Notes: a model not told the origin generated them from the letters alone. DNA of 64,000 nt from Lysobacteraceae bacterium PS02065 (GCA_029959555.1 JASCPI010000003.1:123866-187865), one strand, 5' to 3'; shown: positions 42,053 through 51,576, counted from the stretch's first letter. Made by a program: numbers and translations.

Positions 42053-43681
42053 TCACGCGACGCGCACGCCGGCCACGCGGCGGCGCCACGCCTCGAGCGG
42101 CATCGCCGTCGTGGCGTCGCCGCCGAGCAGGCGCCGCGCCGTCTCCTCGCCCGATTCGCAGCCGCCCTCCATGAAGCCCTGGTTGTCGGGCGAACAGTGC
42201 TCGCCGGCGAAATGCAGCTCGCCGACGGAGGCCTGGATCGCGCCACGCAGCGTCGTCCACTGGCCCGGCCGGAAGCAGGCGTAGCTGCCGAGCGTCCACG
42301 GATGGGTCGGCCAATGGAAACGCGCCTCGCGCGCGCCGGCACGCGCCGACGACAGGCCCGGGAACACCGCGTCGAGCTGCGCGGCCGCGGTGTCGGCCTG
42401 CTCGCGTGGCGAGCCCTCGCCGATGGCGAGGCCGTGGCGACCGCCGACGAAGTTGGTGAGGATGCCGGCCGCGCCATCCTGCAGGCGGCTGGTCTCCCAC
42501 GTGGTCTGCAGCGGCAGGTCGGTGAAGGTGCTCGCAGCGCTCGCGTGACGGGTGCGCCAGACGCGCTCGTTGAAACCGATCATGAGCTTGGCGTTGGTGC
42601 CGTAGCCGAGCTCGGCGATCGCGCGCCGCTTGGCCGGCGGCAGTTCGACGTCGAGGCGCACGCGCCGCAGCGTCGTGAACGGGATCGCGAGCACGACGCG
42701 CCGCGCACGCACCTGCGAGGCCGCGCCGCCGCGCAGGAAGCCGAGCGTATAGCCGCCGTCGGCATCCGCGCGCACCGACTCGAGCACCTGACCGAGTTCG
42801 ATCGCGCCGCCGAGGCGCTCGCCGAGCGTGCTCACGACGAGGTCGTTGCCGCCACGCACGTGGTAGCGCTCGTCGCTCTCGCCGAAGATGCGGAAGTGCT
42901 CGAGGCCCGGATCGATGAACGTGAGCAGGTTCAGCGCCGACTGCTCGCCGCATTCGAGTCCCATCTCGGTGGTGTAGGCCACCTCGATGAGCGTGCGCAG
43001 CCAGCCCGAGGCGCCGTGGCGATCGAGCCAGCCGCTGATCGTCTCGCGGTCGAGGGCCTCGGCACCGCCCGGTGCGTCGAGCGTGATGTCGTCATCGGGC
43101 AACGTCGCCGCGTCGCGCGCGATCGCGTCGGCGATCGGCGCGAATGCGCGCAGGATCTCGTCCTCGTCGTGGCGGCGTCCCTCGCAGAACCAGACCTCGC
43201 CGAGCGATGCGGTCGGGTCGGTGGCGAGATCGTCGAGGGCGAGGCCGAGCTCGGCCGCGAGCGCGCGCATGCGCACATGGCCGGTGTCGATGAGTTCACC
43301 GCCGAGCTCGCAGACCTGGCCGTCGGCGAAATGGCCACGCAGGCTCAGCATGCGGCCGCCGACGCGTTCCTGCGCCTCGTAGACGCGCACGCGCTGACCG
43401 GCTTGGCGCAGCCGGTAGGCGCACATGAGCCCGGCGATGCCGGCGCCGACGACGACGATCCCGTCATCGCCATGTGGCTTGACGGGTGCGCGCGCGCAGG
43501 CCGCCGCGGCGAGCGCCGCGCCGGCAACCGCCGACTGGCCGAGGAAGCGCCGGCGTGCGCGGTCGACGCGTGCCTCGCGCTCGCGCGCGACGATCTCGTC
43601 GAGCGGCTGTCCCGTCGTCCTCGCGATCGCCGCGACCCGCGCCGCGCGGCGCAGCAAACCCACCCACGGTGTCCTCGCCAT
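42053..43681 (-). CDS. FAD-dependent amine oxidase, Tat-exported lipoprotein candidate
   Basis: A 542-aa flavin monoamine oxidase-like protein. The leader has a twin-arginine motif and ends in a lipobox-like sequence (ARRRFLGQSAVAGAALAAAA then C, about residues 44-64), so it may be Tat-exported and lipidated. The dinucleotide-binding fold is IVVVGAGIAGLMCAYRLRQA. The amine-oxidase second motif is YEAQERVGGRMLS. The C-terminal FAD box is ELHFAGEHCSPDNQGFMEGG. I chose ATG 43681 because GGGAGG lies seven bases upstream. The substrate is unknown. Its long N-terminal arm before the RR motif is unusual. Confidence 0.88.
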   Translation of the reverse strand: MARTPWVGLLRRAARVAAIARTTGQPLDEIVAREREARVDRARRRFLGQSAVAGAALAAAACARAPVKPHGDDGIVVVGAGIAGLMCAYRLRQAGQRVRVYEAQERVGGRMLSLRGHFADGQVCELGGELIDTGHVRMRALAAELGLALDDLATDPTASLGEVWFCEGRRHDEDEILRAFAPIADAIARDAATLPDDDITLDAPGGAEALDRETISGWLDRHGASGWLRTLIEVAYTTEMGLECGEQSALNLLTFIDPGLEHFRIFGESDERYHVRGGNDLVVSTLGERLGGAIELGQVLESVRADADGGYTLGFLRGGAASQVRARRVVLAIPFTTLRRVRLDVELPPAKRRAIAELGYGTNAKLMIGFNERVWRTRHASAASTFTDLPLQTTWETSRLQDGAAGILTNFVGGRHGLAIGEGSPREQADTAAAQLDAVFPGLSSARAGAREARFHWPTHPWTLGSYACFRPGQWTTLRGAIQASVGELHFAGEHCSPDNQGFMEGGCESGEETARRLLGGDATTAMPLEAWRRRVAGVRVA

Positions 43682-43887
43682 GCCGTTCCCTCCCGATGTC
43701 GTGCAAGGTGTACAACGCTGCAGGACAGAACGCAAAACGGCGCCCGGACATGCCATCGGGGACCCTCTTGCGTCGACGTGAGGGGATCGGGGGCGATTCC
43801 GCGTATGAGCCGCCAGCGCCGGCCGACGCCGCGCGACGGGATCGCGCAGGGGCGGCCCGCTTCCTTACCGGGACAGGAACCACGGCC

Positions 43888-45303
43888 ATGCGAAGACTCC
43901 CCGCCTTGCTGCTGCTCGCGACCGGCCTCGCCGCCCACGCGCGCGACGGCGTACCCGACCCCTCGTTCGGCGCCCATGCGCCCGGCGTCGCGCTGATCGA
44001 TGTCGTGCCGGCGCCGCAGATCTCGATCGACGCCGCACGAGCCGTCGTCGCGCTGCCCGACGGGCGCGTGCTCGTCGCCGGAACCTCGGCCTACGACTTC
44101 CAGGCGCCGGAAGCGCTGTCGGTCGTACGGCTCGGAGTGGACGGCACGCGCGACACCGCGTTCGGCAACGGCGGCGTGGCCTTGCTGCATCCCGGCGACG
44201 GTTCGCACCTGCGCGGCTCCGTCACGATGCTGCGCCGGAGCGACGGGCGCGTGGTCGTGCTCGGCAGCGGCGTCGCGAGCATCGGCAGCGGAACCACCGT
44301 CATCGTCGCCTGCCGCATGTCGGCGGACGGCGTTCCCGATACCGGCTTCGGCACACGAGGCTGCAGGCGACTGCCCCCGCCGCCGGGGCTTCAGTGGAAC
44401 ACCACCCCGTCGATCGCCGCAGCACTCGACCAGAACGACCACCTGCTCGTCGCCGCCACCACCTCGCCACCCGTGTTCACGCCGGACTGGAACGTCACCG
44501 TCACGCGCTGGAACGACGACGGCAGCCTCGACACGTCGTTCGCCACGAATGGCACGGCGATCGTCACGCGTTTCGACGCTCTCGCGGCCCGAGCGACGCG
44601 CGAGTTCGTCGCAGGCCTCGCGATCGACGCATCCGGTCGCATCGTCGTCGGCGGACGATCCATGCCGTACGACACGAGCTTCCAGGCACCGTCCTCGGTC
44701 GCCGTCGCCCGCCTGCTGTCGGATGGCCAGCTCGATGCAACGTTCGGCGACGGCGGCGCGCGCCTCGTGACGGCGCCGCGTCTCGAGGTCGAGAGCCTCG
44801 CCCTCGCCGCGGACGGCTCGTCCGCCATCTGCGGCACCGCGTCGACGCAGGACGATCCGGGCGATACCGACATGGTGGTCGTGCGGCTCGATGCCGGCGG
44901 TCACCTCGACACGGGATTCGGCGAGGCCGGCATGCGCTCGATCGCATTCAACGCACCGACCTCGGGGCGCGATGCCTGCCACGCGATCGCGATGCAGCCC
45001 GACGGGCGCATCGTCGTCGCGGGATCGACCGCCGCGCCGGGGGCGTCCGGCGATCTGGCGTTGGCGCGACTGTGGCCCGACGGCCGCCTCGACCGCGGCT
45101 TCGGCGACCGCGGTGACGGCCGCCTCGTCGTCGCGATCGACCTGGAATCGACGAACGGCAACCTGCACGATCAACTCGACGCGGTCGCCTGGCATGGCGA
45201 CGTGCTGACCGCCGCCGGCGTGGCCAACAGCGACTACAACCAGGACGAGTTCGCGGTAGTGCGGCTGCGTGCGGACGGCTTGCTCGACGACGGCTTCGAC
45301 TGA
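43888..45303 (+). CDS. Secreted delta-60 repeat protein
   Basis: A 471-aa protein with a signal peptide (RRLPALLLLATGLAAHA) and about seven delta-60 repeats, each ending in a D-G-x-x-D-x-x-F-G-x-x-G turn. Examples are DGTRDTAFGNGGVAL, DGVPDTGFGTRG, DGSLDTSFATNGTAIV, DGQLDATFGDGGARLV and GGHLDTGFGEAG. Such repeats probably form a beta-propeller-like structure; their role is unknown. The protein stops abruptly after VRLRADGLLDDGFD. That end may be a bare final repeat or a variant of the tail seen on neighbours. Confidence 0.87.
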   Translation: MRRLPALLLLATGLAAHARDGVPDPSFGAHAPGVALIDVVPAPQISIDAARAVVALPDGRVLVAGTSAYDFQAPEALSVVRLGVDGTRDTAFGNGGVALLHPGDGSHLRGSVTMLRRSDGRVVVLGSGVASIGSGTTVIVACRMSADGVPDTGFGTRGCRRLPPPPGLQWNTTPSIAAALDQNDHLLVAATTSPPVFTPDWNVTVTRWNDDGSLDTSFATNGTAIVTRFDALAARATREFVAGLAIDASGRIVVGGRSMPYDTSFQAPSSVAVARLLSDGQLDATFGDGGARLVTAPRLEVESLALAADGSSAICGTASTQDDPGDTDMVVVRLDAGGHLDTGFGEAGMRSIAFNAPTSGRDACHAIAMQPDGRIVVAGSTAAPGASGDLALARLWPDGRLDRGFGDRGDGRLVVAIDLESTNGNLHDQLDAVAWHGDVLTAAGVANSDYNQDEFAVVRLRADGLLDDGFD

Positions 45304-45501
45304 ACCACCATCCGCGTCACGCTCGCCCGCAAGGGCCTCGTCGCGGAACGCCGACACCGACTGATCGGCCACGCGCCGCGCCTGCCGCGGGACCGGATCG
45401 ATCGGCGCAGACGCATGCAGCCGGCCCAGCGCGTCGCCTGCGATGACCTGATCCGGCATCGAATGGCGTTCTGGCGTTGATCGCCCCCGGAGGTCGCCGC
45501 C

Positions 45502-46797
45502 ATGACCGTATCGCTCCCTTCGCTGCCCTCGCTCCCGCCGTTCGCGGCCGCCATGCTCGCCTGCGGGCTCGCATTCGCCGCCTCGCCCGCACCCGCCGCG
45601 GGTTACCGCGCCTTGCCTGCTCCGGTCGAAAGTCCGAACCATGGCGTCCGCGCGTGGATCAGCGATCCACACGATCCCGTCGCCTCGCCGTTCGGCTGGC
45701 ACGACACCGACGGCGTCGCCGGACCCGAGTACACGACCTTGCGTGGCAACAACGTGCACGTCTACGTCGACACCAATGCCGACGGCGTGCCCGACGGCCC
45801 CGGCCCCGACGGCGGCCCGGCACTGACGTTCGATGCGCCTTACGACGCCACGTGGTCGCCCTCGGCCTATCACGACGCGCTCGCGGTCAACACGTTCTAC
45901 TGGACCAACCACCTCCACGACATGTTGCTGCGCCACGGCTTCACGCCGGCACGCGGCAACATGCAGGCCAACACCTACGGCCAGGGCGGCATGGGCGGCG
46001 ATCCGCTGCGCGTGGAGGTGTCGCGCGGCAGCGCGATCAACCAGTTCAACAACGTCAGCTACGCCTATGCGGCCGACGGCTCGTCGCCCACGTTGCGCCA
46101 GTTCGTCTGGAACACGATGACGCCGAACCGCGAGAGCAGCTTCGACGCGTCCGGCACGACCTGGGCCTACGGCGTGCTCACGTACGCCCGCCTGACCTCG
46201 AACTGCATCCAGCACACCGAAACCCCGCATGTGGGATTCGCCGACACGCTGGCGCTGCTCGCCACGACCGACCTGCGCGGCGTGACCGCGACGACGCCAC
46301 GCGGCCTCGGCACCTACCTCGTGAACCAGGCACCGGGAGCCGGCGGACTCCGCGGCACGGCCTACGCCGAGGACATGACGATGAACCCGAGGAGCTACGC
46401 GTCGCGCCAGACACTCGCGCCGCCGCATGCGACGGGTGCCATCGTGGCGAGTGCACTCTGGGACCTGACGCTGTACCTGGCCGACGCGCACGGAGCGCAG
46501 GGCGACCTCGGCGTCGGTGACCGTGCCGAGAGCCGCATGCTGCGCCTCGTGATCGAAGCGATGCGCACGATGCCGTGCCCGGGCGGCTTCGTCACGGCAC
46601 GCGACGCGATCCTTCTCGCCGACCAGACCCTGCATGGCGGACAGGACCGCTGTCTGGTCTGGCAGGCCTTCGCGAGGCGCGGCCTCGGCATCGGCGCCGA
46701 CGAGGGATCGCCGGCGAGCATCACGGACGGCACCGCGGCCACCGACGTGCCGGCCGACTGCGTGTCGATCTTCAGCAACGGCTTCGATCCCGGCTGA
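45502..46797 (+). CDS. M36 fungalysin-like pseudoprotease, secreted
   Basis: A 431-aa protein with a signal peptide and the fungalysin core (SPFGWHDTDGVAGPEYTTLR, FYWTNHLHDMLLRHGFTPA, GGMGGDPLRVEV, ALWDLTLYLADAHGAQGD). The zinc-binding HExxH should fall in the segment DASGTTWAYGVLTYARLT, which aligns with the family without gaps. It reads WAYGV at residues 221-225, so both histidines and the glutamate are gone. The GEGWSD box reads HVGFAD (243-248), losing the third ligand. The FTP propeptide is also absent. It is therefore predicted catalytically dead. A GGAGG site lies eight bases before the ATG. The protein ends IFSNGFDPG, like neighbours. Confidence 0.85.
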   Translation: MTVSLPSLPSLPPFAAAMLACGLAFAASPAPAAGYRALPAPVESPNHGVRAWISDPHDPVASPFGWHDTDGVAGPEYTTLRGNNVHVYVDTNADGVPDGPGPDGGPALTFDAPYDATWSPSAYHDALAVNTFYWTNHLHDMLLRHGFTPARGNMQANTYGQGGMGGDPLRVEVSRGSAINQFNNVSYAYAADGSSPTLRQFVWNTMTPNRESSFDASGTTWAYGVLTYARLTSNCIQHTETPHVGFADTLALLATTDLRGVTATTPRGLGTYLVNQAPGAGGLRGTAYAEDMTMNPRSYASRQTLAPPHATGAIVASALWDLTLYLADAHGAQGDLGVGDRAESRMLRLVIEAMRTMPCPGGFVTARDAILLADQTLHGGQDRCLVWQAFARRGLGIGADEGSPASITDGTAATDVPADCVSIFSNGFDPG

Positions 46798-46872
46798 CGC
46801 CGTCCGGCTCCGGCAGCATCGGGCTGCGCGAGGTCGAACGCGAACCGGATCGGCGCGCCCTGTGCGACGCCG

Positions 46873-48429
46873 TCAGTCGAACAGGGACGCGAAGATCGCA
46901 TCCGCGAGCGTGCCGGTCTCGATCGCACCGATGTCGCAGGCGACGCCACCGGACGGACGCAGGTGGCGTCGCTGGTCCAGACCCATGCCGAACAGGCACC
47001 AGGTCGGATGCGCCGCATCGATCGCGACGCTGCCCGTGGCCGGCAGGAACGCCTGCGCGAAGCCGCCGACGTCGGCCAGCGAGCCGAGTCGCAGCTGCGC
47101 GGCCGGCACGCCCGTGTCGTTGTCGGCGGCCACCAGGCCGCAGGTGGTGCCGGTCGACTCGAGGTTGCCGACCGCTTGCAGCACGCCGCCACCCGACGAG
47201 AACGCACAGGTGCCGTCGAGGATCGTGTTGAACAGGCGCGCACTCGAGCCCGCGCCGTCGACGGTCAGCAGCGATCCCGGCGTCGCAGCGGTCAATGACG
47301 TCGCTCGTCGCATCGTCGCGTGGAAGATCCATGCGATCGCGGGGTCCGTCGCGGTCGAGCGCACGCCGACGACATGGCCGACGCCGCCCGACACGCCGCT
47401 GCGGAACGTGTTGTCGGCGAACGTCACGTTGGTCATCACGAGGTTGCCACCCGGCAGGACGCCGATCACCGCACCGTCGACTCCGCCACCGCCGCCACCG
47501 CGATGGCCCGCGAACAGCACGCGGTTGAAGCGCCAGGCGACGCCGTCGTCCACGCGCAGCACGGCAGGCTGTTGGAGATGCGCGTTGTCGACCACGTGGC
47601 CGCGGAACTCGCTGTCGTCGAACGTCACCATGCCGCCGCCGCTGCCGATCATCGGCCCCGTGTTGGCCGAGAAGCGCGTGCGTGTGAAACGCGCGTCGAT
47701 GGCGTTCGACACGCCGATCACCTCGAGCGGCCTGCCGTATCCGGACACGATGCTGTCGCGCACGTGCGCACGGATGCCGCCGATGAGGACCATCGCCGGC
47801 GTCGTGGGATGTCCCTCGAAGCGGGCATGGTCGACTTCATACGTCCCGGTAACGCCCGTGGCACCGAGTACCGAGAGCGTACTGTCGCGTACGCGAACGT
47901 CCACATGGGCGCCGTTGCCGCCCACGATGCCTGCGATGCGCGACGCCTCGATCGTGATCGACACGGTGCCGTCCTCGTCGTCGATGCCGACGGCGTTCGA
48001 CGACGACGGCATCGTCACGTTGCGCAGCGTGAGCGCGCCGGCGCTGAGCCGCACCGCGTCGGACGCCGTCGTCAGGCGCAGGTCCTGCAGCACGAGGGCC
48101 GGCGCGGCGCTGCCCTCGAAGCGGCTCGCGGCGGTGGTCGTGACGATGTGCGTCGCGTCGGGCCCTGCGCCGGCGATCGTCACGCCGCCGACCGTGACGA
48201 GCGCGCCCCGCGTGACGTTGTAGACGCCGGCCGCGAGCGTGATCGTGTCCGCCGACGGCGTCGCCTGCGCGGCGAGCATGGCCTCGCGCAACGAACAATC
48301 GCCGACGACGCATGCACCTGGCGCGGGATCGTCGCCGCGCGTGACGACGAAGGTCGCCGCGTGCGCGGGCGCGAGGATGCAGAGGCCGAATGGCCAGACG
48401 GCGGCGATCAGACGGAGCATCGAGTACAT
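46873..48429 (-). CDS. Secreted CSLREA-domain parallel beta-helix protein
   Basis: A 518-aa exported protein. The signal peptide LRLIAAVWPFGLCILAPAHA is followed by the CSLREA motif (ACVVGDCSLREAMLAAQATP). The body has right-handed beta-helix repeats and closes with CDIGAIETG, the mark of choice-of-anchor Q proteins, then IFASLFD. A GGGAGA site precedes ATG 48429. The function is unknown; such proteins are thought to be surface or secreted adhesin- or lyase-like. It is convergent with the M36 gene and has a leader motif shared with the next beta-helix gene. Confidence 0.85.
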   Translation of the reverse strand: MYSMLRLIAAVWPFGLCILAPAHAATFVVTRGDDPAPGACVVGDCSLREAMLAAQATPSADTITLAAGVYNVTRGALVTVGGVTIAGAGPDATHIVTTTAASRFEGSAAPALVLQDLRLTTASDAVRLSAGALTLRNVTMPSSSNAVGIDDEDGTVSITIEASRIAGIVGGNGAHVDVRVRDSTLSVLGATGVTGTYEVDHARFEGHPTTPAMVLIGGIRAHVRDSIVSGYGRPLEVIGVSNAIDARFTRTRFSANTGPMIGSGGGMVTFDDSEFRGHVVDNAHLQQPAVLRVDDGVAWRFNRVLFAGHRGGGGGGVDGAVIGVLPGGNLVMTNVTFADNTFRSGVSGGVGHVVGVRSTATDPAIAWIFHATMRRATSLTAATPGSLLTVDGAGSSARLFNTILDGTCAFSSGGGVLQAVGNLESTGTTCGLVAADNDTGVPAAQLRLGSLADVGGFAQAFLPATGSVAIDAAHPTWCLFGMGLDQRRHLRPSGGVACDIGAIETGTLADAIFASLFD

Positions 48430-48441
48430 GGGGTCTCCCTG

Positions 48442-48459
48442 TTCGCCCTGTCCACGCAT
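48442..48459 (-). promoter_or_regulatory. Leader motif shared by the two beta-helix genes (copy 1)
   Basis: The minus-strand sequence CGTCATGCGTGGACAGGG lies just upstream of the ATG at 48429. A near-identical copy (CGTGATGCGTGGACAGGG) lies upstream of the 50961 start. It may be a shared promoter, operator or mRNA leader element, or a duplicated gene-end remnant. The coordinates are approximate within a few bases. Confidence 0.4.
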
Positions 48460-48582
48460 GACGCTGCCCGGAAAGGCCACGTCGTCGCGACGGCGCACGC
48501 CGGCACCGGGCAGCGAGTCCCTGCACGACGGTCGACACCTGCCCGGCCGCGCGGCAACCGACGATGCACCTGCCGTGCGCCG

Positions 48583-50961
48583 CTAGTCGAAGCCGTCCGC
48601 GAAGATCGTGTCGTCACCGACCCGCCTGCAGGCCGAGAACTCCGACGTGCGCCCCGAGGCATCCGTGGCCGTCGCGGTGATCGACTGGCCATCGGCGACA
48701 TCGGCGAAGATCTGCAGGTCGAATGCCTTGCCGCATTGGCCGTTGGGGCCGACGATCGCGCAGTCGAGATCCACGCTGCTGGTGCCGATCAAGCTGGCGC
48801 CCTCGCCGTGCCCCGAGGCATCGCACTGGCTGTTGCGGTAGACCTCGACGCGGTAGACGCCGCGCGTGGACGAGAGGCGCCCCTCGAGGGCGAGGTAGGT
48901 GAACGGACCCGAGACCACGCGGCGGGCCCGCTGGAGCTCGGGATGGTTCTGTCCCCGGTTCGCGCTGGTCGTGCCGTCGAAGGACGGATCGGCGTCGTTG
49001 GCATCGACGCCGTTCGCGCCGAGGTCGATCGCGAGGCCTTCGTTGTTGGCGTAGGTGTTGCCGGAGAGGTTGTTCCAGCTGCCTTGCGCGAGGTAGATCC
49101 CGTCCGATCCGTTGCCGCCGAAGTAGTTCTCGGGGCCTATGCGGTTGCGGCTCGCCTCGCCGCTGATGAGCATGCCGTGCACGTTCGAGGAGATCACGGT
49201 GTTGTCGCGCACGGTGTTGTACTGAGCCGCTGCCGCGTTCAGCACGATGCCGAGCCCGTTGCGTGCGATGAAGTTGTCCTCGACGAGATTCGACGACGAC
49301 GCGATGCTGACGCCGATGCTGTTGGGCAGCTGCGCGAAGATCGAATCGCCGATCGCGTTGCCGATCACCTGGTTGCGTCCGAAGCCCGCGAGCACGATGC
49401 CGGTCGTGGCGTTGCCGACGAGGTTGTGCTGGTCCATGTCCGGTCCACCGATCTGTGCGTCGAACGCGCCGTCGTCGACGCGGATCGCGGTGCCGACGTC
49501 GGCGAGCGTCGTGCCGTGCGTGACGCCGCCGAACTGCAGGCCGGCGAGCAGATGCCCGTCGCCCGATCTCAGGTGCACCGCGTTGCCCGTGAAGCCCGAG
49601 AACGCGATCTGGCTGAGCTTGAGGTTGTCGCCGGCCTCGGCCGAGTCGAAGACGATACCGCTGCCGACGCCGCTTCCCGCGCGCAGGACGATGCACGGCG
49701 CGCCGTTGTAGCCGATGGTGATCGCGTTGGCGACCGTGCCCGGCTGGGTCTCGCCGACGATGTCGGTGTCGTCGGTCAGCGTGAGCGTCTGCGCGAGCGT
49801 GATGACGCGTGGACAGGCTCCGGATATCGCGAAGCGGATCGTCTGCCGTCCGTTCACGCCGTTCGCGCTCGCGACGGCCTGGGCGAGCGAGCCCGCGCCG
49901 CTCGACTGCGTGTTCGTCACGTCGAGATAGGCCGAGTTGTCGACCGCGGTCTCGTAGGCTCCGATGTCCGGGCTCACCCCGACCTGGCGCGGCTGGCCGG
50001 CGAGATCCCTGCTCGGCAGTCCCCCCGGCACGAAGCGCGTGCCGGCATTCACGAGGGGCGATCCGTTCGCAGGCACGTGACTGGCCTGCAGCTGCGCCGG
50101 CGCACTGATGTTGTCGAGGTCGGTGATCAGGCTGCCGCCACTGAACGACAAGCTGTCGTAGCGGTTGTGCGAGACCGAGAGGTCGGCGTTGGTCACCACG
50201 ACCTCGGCGCCGTCGTTGTCGAAGGCGTTGCCGGCGAGCTGGACGATCGCGAAAGGAGGTTCGTGGCTCTGGTCCCACGGCATGTAGACCACGCGCAGGC
50301 CGCCGTCGCGAAAAGTGCTGTTGGCGACCTCGAAGCGGCTCGTGCGTGAATCCTCGGTCCGGTATGCACCGAAGCGCACGACGCCATCGGAGGGCGTTCC
50401 GTTGCGCGCCGTGAACAGTGAATTGGCGATCATCACATCGTAGTTGTTCCCTCCCAGACCGACGCTGGTGCCGAGGAAGCGCACATGGTCGAAGCGGATC
50501 GTGCCGGGTTCATCGTCGTAGCTGGCCCAGTTGCTCACCGACCAGTCGATGCCGTTGCTGGTCACGTAGTCGACCGTCAGTTCGTTGTCGATGAGCTCGA
50601 TGTCGATCCTGCGCTGGCCACCACTCGCGTTGAGCGTCGTGGCGCCCTGGGACGTGTTGCGCGACGTGCATCCGGCGTTGTAGCCGCCGCGCAGCATGAG
50701 CTTGCCGTAGTTGGCACCGGGATCGCCCTCTGCGCGGTAACCGAGGTCGATGTCGCTGCCGATCGTGTACGTCCCGGCGCGCAGCTTCAGCGTGATCGCG
50801 CCCGTGCTCGCCCCGTCGATGCCTGCGATCGCCTCGTACAGGGCCGCCGTGCTCTCGATGCAGATCTCGGTCTGCGCGTGCAGCGTCGGCGCCAGCAAGG
50901 CGAGCATCACGGCCAAGGCGCGTGTGCACGCGCGTCGACACGACACGTTCCGATTCACCAT
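48583..50961 (-). CDS. Secreted right-handed parallel beta-helix protein, large
   Basis: A 792-aa exported protein. After a signal peptide (ALAVMLALLAPTLHA) there is an N-terminal beta-helix half that closes with SPDIGAYETA (choice-of-anchor Q-like). A second half has PbH1-type repeats (for example NLVGNATTGIVLAGFGRNQV, NLVEDNFIARNGLGIVLNAA, NTVRDNTVISSNVHGMLISG). The C-terminus is FSACRRVGDDTIFADGFD, the clearest example of the tail found in this cluster. ATG 50961 gives a compact signal peptide, and an ATG at 51003 is also in frame. The function is unknown; carbohydrate binding or adhesion is possible from the fold. Confidence 0.83.
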   Translation of the reverse strand: MVNRNVSCRRACTRALAVMLALLAPTLHAQTEICIESTAALYEAIAGIDGASTGAITLKLRAGTYTIGSDIDLGYRAEGDPGANYGKLMLRGGYNAGCTSRNTSQGATTLNASGGQRRIDIELIDNELTVDYVTSNGIDWSVSNWASYDDEPGTIRFDHVRFLGTSVGLGGNNYDVMIANSLFTARNGTPSDGVVRFGAYRTEDSRTSRFEVANSTFRDGGLRVVYMPWDQSHEPPFAIVQLAGNAFDNDGAEVVVTNADLSVSHNRYDSLSFSGGSLITDLDNISAPAQLQASHVPANGSPLVNAGTRFVPGGLPSRDLAGQPRQVGVSPDIGAYETAVDNSAYLDVTNTQSSGAGSLAQAVASANGVNGRQTIRFAISGACPRVITLAQTLTLTDDTDIVGETQPGTVANAITIGYNGAPCIVLRAGSGVGSGIVFDSAEAGDNLKLSQIAFSGFTGNAVHLRSGDGHLLAGLQFGGVTHGTTLADVGTAIRVDDGAFDAQIGGPDMDQHNLVGNATTGIVLAGFGRNQVIGNAIGDSIFAQLPNSIGVSIASSSNLVEDNFIARNGLGIVLNAAAAQYNTVRDNTVISSNVHGMLISGEASRNRIGPENYFGGNGSDGIYLAQGSWNNLSGNTYANNEGLAIDLGANGVDANDADPSFDGTTSANRGQNHPELQRARRVVSGPFTYLALEGRLSSTRGVYRVEVYRNSQCDASGHGEGASLIGTSSVDLDCAIVGPNGQCGKAFDLQIFADVADGQSITATATDASGRTSEFSACRRVGDDTIFADGFD

Positions 50962-50993
50962 GGAGACTGCTCCGATCGTTCCGATCCCCTGTC

Positions 50994-51011
50994 CACGCAT
51001 CACGGGGATGG
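50994..51011 (-). promoter_or_regulatory. Leader motif shared by the two beta-helix genes (copy 2)
   Basis: The minus-strand sequence CGTGATGCGTGGACAGGG lies about 32 bp upstream of the chosen start of the large beta-helix gene. It differs by one base from the copy upstream of 48429. The coordinates are approximate within a few bases. Confidence 0.4.
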
Positions 51012-51120
51012 CAGGGGCCAGCGACGGTCAGGCCCGACGGATCACGCCGGCATGATCACGGAAGGTCGACGGCCACGACGGTGCGAGCGCTCGTGCGGAC
51101 GATGACGAAGGCACGCGCAT

Positions 51121-51504
51121 TCAGCGCGACGCGATCACGACCCAGGCGACCACGACGATGCCGATGACGGTGAGCGATGCGGTCACGCCCCACCAGATGC
51201 GTGCACGCCGACGAAGCCGCCGCACGAGCTCGGCGTGGACGACGCGTGCCGCCTCGATCATCGGCGCGGCACGCTTCTCGGCGGCGGCACGACGTGCCGC
51301 GGGATCGTGCTTCGACGGCTCCTCCTCGTAGCACGCGAACACCGCGGCATGCAGTTCGGCGTAGCGCGCGCCGAGCGCGCGCGTCGACAGGCGCGACAGA
51401 TGGTCCGCCGAGACGTCGAGATCGGGTTTCGCGGCTGCGTTCCTGCGCACGGATCCTGCCTGTCGCGGGACACACCCGCACGATGTCGCGACATGGTCCC
51501 ACAT
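51121..51504 (-). CDS. Small protein with a C-terminal membrane anchor
   Basis: A protein of about 109-127 aa that I do not recognise. The C-terminus is one transmembrane helix (WWGVTASLTVIGIVVVAWVV) preceded by a basic patch (VRRLRRRARI). The N-terminal part is helical and charged (SADHLSRLSTRALGARYAEL then H-A-A-V-F-A). ATG 51504 and GTG 51450 are both possible starts. The GTG start, at VRRNAAAKPDLDVS, may be better, because the sequence before it looks unprotein-like. It is divergent from the delta-60 gene to the right and upstream of the large beta-helix gene on the same strand. Confidence 0.55.
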   Translation of the reverse strand: MWDHVATSCGCVPRQAGSVRRNAAAKPDLDVSADHLSRLSTRALGARYAELHAAVFACYEEEPSKHDPAARRAAAEKRAAPMIEAARVVHAELVRRLRRRARIWWGVTASLTVIGIVVVAWVVIASR

Positions 51505-51576
51505 CCGCGCAGGATCATGGCCCCGCGCATCGCGGCTCGACGTGGAGGTTCGTGCATTCCTCGAGACGGACCCGCC

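Noticed and set aside
43345..46635. Very long minus-strand open frame opposite the delta-60 and M36 genes
   Set aside because: It is antisense to two well-supported secreted genes and low in protein character. Long antisense frames are common in this high-GC sequence, as also seen at 35709-37913, 37925-39487, 39964-41931, 42197-43996, 47320-50349 and 57193-59160.
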